From Candidatus Aerophobota bacterium (GTDB taxonomy: Bacteria; Aerophobota; Aerophobia; Aerophobales; B47-G16), in the NCBI GenBank assembly GCA_003648815.1, contig QMPZ01000067.1, positions 1-8,163 of the forward strand: a stretch of 8,163 nt of DNA, written 5' to 3'. Made by a program: the position numbers and the translations under genes. The first letter of the stretch is position 1; each line of letters begins with the position of its first letter. Below the pieces are notes generated by a model. That model had not been told where the DNA came from. It ran no database searches and was given only the letters and a program-made list of their open reading frames with translations. Shown piece after piece: positions 6,473-8,163 of this stretch.

Positions 6473-7625
6473 CTTCTCCTCTGATCAGCTCATATATTAC
6501 ACCTGCCCACAGCTTAGCGCAAAGGAGGAGGTTATCTATCTTGACATATTCGTCGGCCTGATGAGCAACCTCCTCTTCTCCGGGAGAGTGAGCAATGCTG
6601 GGAATTCCCTTAAAGTATAAGTTCTTGGCGATGGTGTTGCCCCCCATGGTTTTAAACTTCAGTTTTATTCCCATATCTTTTCCTACCCTGCGAAAGGCAC
6701 AGACAAGGGGACTTCCCTCTTCCAATAGATGAGGCTTAGAGGAGGAAATTGTCTGAATTTCTATCCTTGATCCGCTTTCTTTTGCTAAATCCCTCAACTG
6801 TGAAATTAGCTCCTCTTCTTCCATCCCTAAGGGATATCTTACGTCCAGGATTGCCTCACAGCTATCCGGAACTATATTGGGAGCTTGTCCTCCCTTGATC
6901 TGTCCCAGGTTCAGGGTAGGCTCATTGAATAGGGGATGAAACTCACCTTTAAACTTAAAGCGGGAAAGGAAGAAAAGAAAATTCGTCAACTTGTATATGG
7001 CGTTCTCACCTTTCTCCGGAGTGGAAGCATGGGCAGATTTGCCTGAAGCGCAGACCCTTATCCACATCATTCCTTTCTCTCCCACCATCGCTTCATCCAT
7101 GCTGCCCCCATCGGGAACTATACAAAAGGAAGGAGAAAAACCTTTTTCCAGAAGAAATTTCATCCCCATCTGTGAACCCCTTTCCTCATCAGCTACCGCT
7201 CCTAAGATGATACTTCCCCTGAAGGGAAGGGATGATTTAAGGATAGCCCTTATCCCACCCCAGGCTGCTGCATAAGGTCCCTTGTCATCCAGCGCTCCTC
7301 GTCCGTATATTTTCCCCTCGTGGATACTGGGTGAGAAGGGATCTTGTGTCCATCCACTTCCTGCAGGAACCACGTCCATATGAGCGATAATAGCAACCGA
7401 AGGTTTTCCCTCTCCTATGTAGCCGAGGACGTTGGGTCTTCCCTTTTCCTTCTCCATAATTTCAATTCTGGCTCCCAGCTCCCTGAGGCTTTCCACTATT
7501 ATTTCCTTGATCAGGTATTCATTTCCGGGAGGATTGACCGTCTTTTTTCGAATAAGCTCGCAGGCGAGCTCAACTACCCTGTCACGATCAATATAGGATC
7601 CTATCCTTTCAACAAAAGGCTGCAT
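6465..7625 (-). CDS. M20-family metallopeptidase (dipeptidase / ArgE-DapE-like amidohydrolase)
   Basis: This 386-residue two-zinc hydrolase cleaves amide bonds of peptides or N-acylated amino acids in the cytoplasm; there is no signal peptide. Metal and catalytic residues are in the expected order: His82 with Asp84 (IIAHMDVVP), Asp113 in GRGALDDKGP, Glu147 (base) and Glu148 in ADEERGS, Asp172 in VPDGG, and His355 in EEVAHQADEYV. The lid/dimerisation domain runs from about residue 183 to 295 and includes SGKSAHASTPEKGENAI. The DDKGP form resembles PepV-type dipeptidases more than ArgE or DapE, but the substrate is not settled. The ATG has a GGGAGA site seven bases upstream. It is the first gene of the five-gene run, and no confident promoter could be picked in the A/T-rich DNA before it. 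Confidence 0.92.
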   Translation of the reverse strand: MQPFVERIGSYIDRDRVVELACELIRKKTVNPPGNEYLIKEIIVESLRELGARIEIMEKEKGRPNVLGYIGEGKPSVAIIAHMDVVPAGSGWTQDPFSPSIHEGKIYGRGALDDKGPYAAAWGGIRAILKSSLPFRGSIILGAVADEERGSQMGMKFLLEKGFSPSFCIVPDGGSMDEAMVGEKGMMWIRVCASGKSAHASTPEKGENAIYKLTNFLFFLSRFKFKGEFHPLFNEPTLNLGQIKGGQAPNIVPDSCEAILDVRYPLGMEEEELISQLRDLAKESGSRIEIQTISSSKPHLLEEGSPLVCAFRRVGKDMGIKLKFKTMGGNTIAKNLYFKGIPSIAHSPGEEEVAHQADEYVKIDNLLLCAKLWAGVIYELIRGEDE

Positions 7626-8163
7626 ACAATTCTCCCTTTATATTCATTTATAGTGGAGAAGGTGGACAAACCTACAGGACGATTTTAAGCCGTCCTTACC
7701 TTCCTTAACCAACTCCTGTTTTTGTCTATAATCTGCTTCTGTAAAATTTTATATTCTTGCGTTTACTTAGGATGTATTTTTACTATTTTGATTACAAATT
7801 ACAAACGGTCGATTTGGTCACAAAACATAGTTTCATCTTCCTGTCAGTATTTTATAGCTCAAAATCCTCCATCTGTCAAATTAGCGCAACTGCTTATGGT
7901 GGCAGAACATGTACAATTTACATCGCCCTCATGGAGAAAAAGGTGATCTTACTCCCTACGAGAAGCTAAGATCCTTAGGTTATACAACTTAAGAGGCGAT
8001 ATGTCTTGCCTTCCTTAATTTTAGATTCTGTTTGCTCATCTATAGCCTTTTCAAGTTAAGGTAAAGTTTCAGGATCATCTTGACCATTACCAAAGTGTAT
8101 AATAATTATGAGAAAGAACTACTCCATTTCAGAGAAGATTGAACCATGTCTTCTTTAAAAAAC
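7626..8163. other. Gene-free A/T-rich region with insertion-sequence debris
   Basis: No intact gene fits this 538-base stretch on either strand. It must contain the promoter of the M20-led gene run, but no hexamer pair with acceptable spacing stands out upstream of 7625 on the minus strand. The middle carries a frameshifted transposase tail on the plus strand (separate entry). The last 60 bases contain a 16-codon open frame on the plus strand (8108-8158, beginning MRKNYSISEK) that looks like the N-terminus of a helix-turn-helix transposase protein but is too short to call. The region is best read as a decayed mobile-element site. Confidence 0.6.
7860..7992 (+). pseudogene. Transposase C-terminal remnant, frameshifted (integrase-core type)
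   Basis: On the plus strand, the frame from 7897 to the TAA at 7990-7992 reads WWQNMYNLHRPHG and then GDLTPYEKLRSLGYTT. This is the usual carboxyl end of DDE integrase-core transposases (IS481/IS3-like), where a Trp and YN precede RPH and a TP-E motif follows about ten residues later. The preceding frame is shifted by one base: codons 7860-7895 read QNPPSVKLAQLL, which continues sensibly into WWQNMYN if the A at 7896 is skipped. An in-frame TAG at 7882 also blocks the unshifted frame. The catalytic domain is missing, because the intact M20 gene begins only about 230 bases away. The family assignment is from motif memory and is moderate; the pseudogene status is clear. Confidence 0.72.

Noticed and set aside
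7722..7946. Plus-strand open frame of 74 codons in the gene-free region, as a small protein gene.
   Set aside because: It is Cys/Ile/Tyr-rich, has no ribosome site, and its 3' part runs out of frame across the transposase remnant.
7922..8000. Nested inverted repeats: ATCGCC(C)TC at 7922-7930 with GAGGCGAT at 7993-8000, and GATCTTA at 7945-7951 with TAAGATC at 7967-7973, suggesting a structured RNA or terminator.
   Set aside because: The inner stem is A/T-rich with a 15-base loop, no T-run follows, and almost the whole stretch is explained as transposase coding remnant. Pairings this short can arise by chance.
8058..8090. A stretch (minus strand GGTCAAGATGATCC then TGAAACTTTACC) that feels like an insertion-sequence terminal repeat.
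   Set aside because: No matching inverted copy was found on the other side of the transposase remnant, so an IS end cannot be supported.
8080..8103. TTGACC followed by TATAAT on the plus strand, as a promoter for something to the right.
   Set aside because: The spacer is only 12 bases, far from the 16-18 needed, and the only frame after it is 16 codons long.

Overview
The window is one end of a bacterial contig whose genes all lie on the minus strand, reading from high to low coordinates. Phosphatidylglycerol synthesis genes (pgsA, pgpA) and ftsK point to Bacteria. A four-subunit, oxygen-sensitive pyruvate:ferredoxin oxidoreductase points to an anaerobe. Strong purine-rich Shine-Dalgarno sites and short overlaps between genes suggest a compact genome. 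The lineage cannot be named from this sequence.

Layout along the direction of transcription: (1) 8163-7626 holds no intact gene. It contains a frameshifted 3' remnant of a transposase on the plus strand (about 7860-7992). (2) 7625-2939 is a tight five-gene run: an M20 metallopeptidase, a nicotinamidase-like hydrolase, ftsK, pgsA and pgpA. Neighbours overlap by 4 to 17 bases or lie 12 bases apart, so they are probably co-transcribed. (3) 2938-2814 is a leader with a perfect consensus housekeeping promoter (TTGACA, 17 bases, TATAAT). (4) 2813 to beyond position 1 is the por operon in the order gamma, delta, alpha, beta (porG, porD, porA, porB).

The main discovery is in porB, which runs off the left edge. 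After residue 139, inside the thiamine-diphosphate motif (YDNQAYMN, normally followed by TG), the frame does not continue with PorB sequence. It enters a typical intein N-terminal splicing domain: Cys1 in a CLSTSSLI block A, a TANHPF block B, and a later LKPGDQVVV strand. The enzyme's beta subunit therefore probably needs protein splicing to become active. The visible 116 intein residues end in a sequence that resembles the lead-in to an intein C-terminal block, which hints at a mini-intein without a homing endonuclease. The C-terminal half lies outside the window.

Functionally, the por operon makes the enzyme that interconverts pyruvate + CoA and acetyl-CoA + CO2 with ferredoxin. The five-gene run mixes peptide and NAD-type salvage hydrolases with chromosome segregation (FtsK) and two consecutive steps of phosphatidylglycerol synthesis (PgsA, PgpA).
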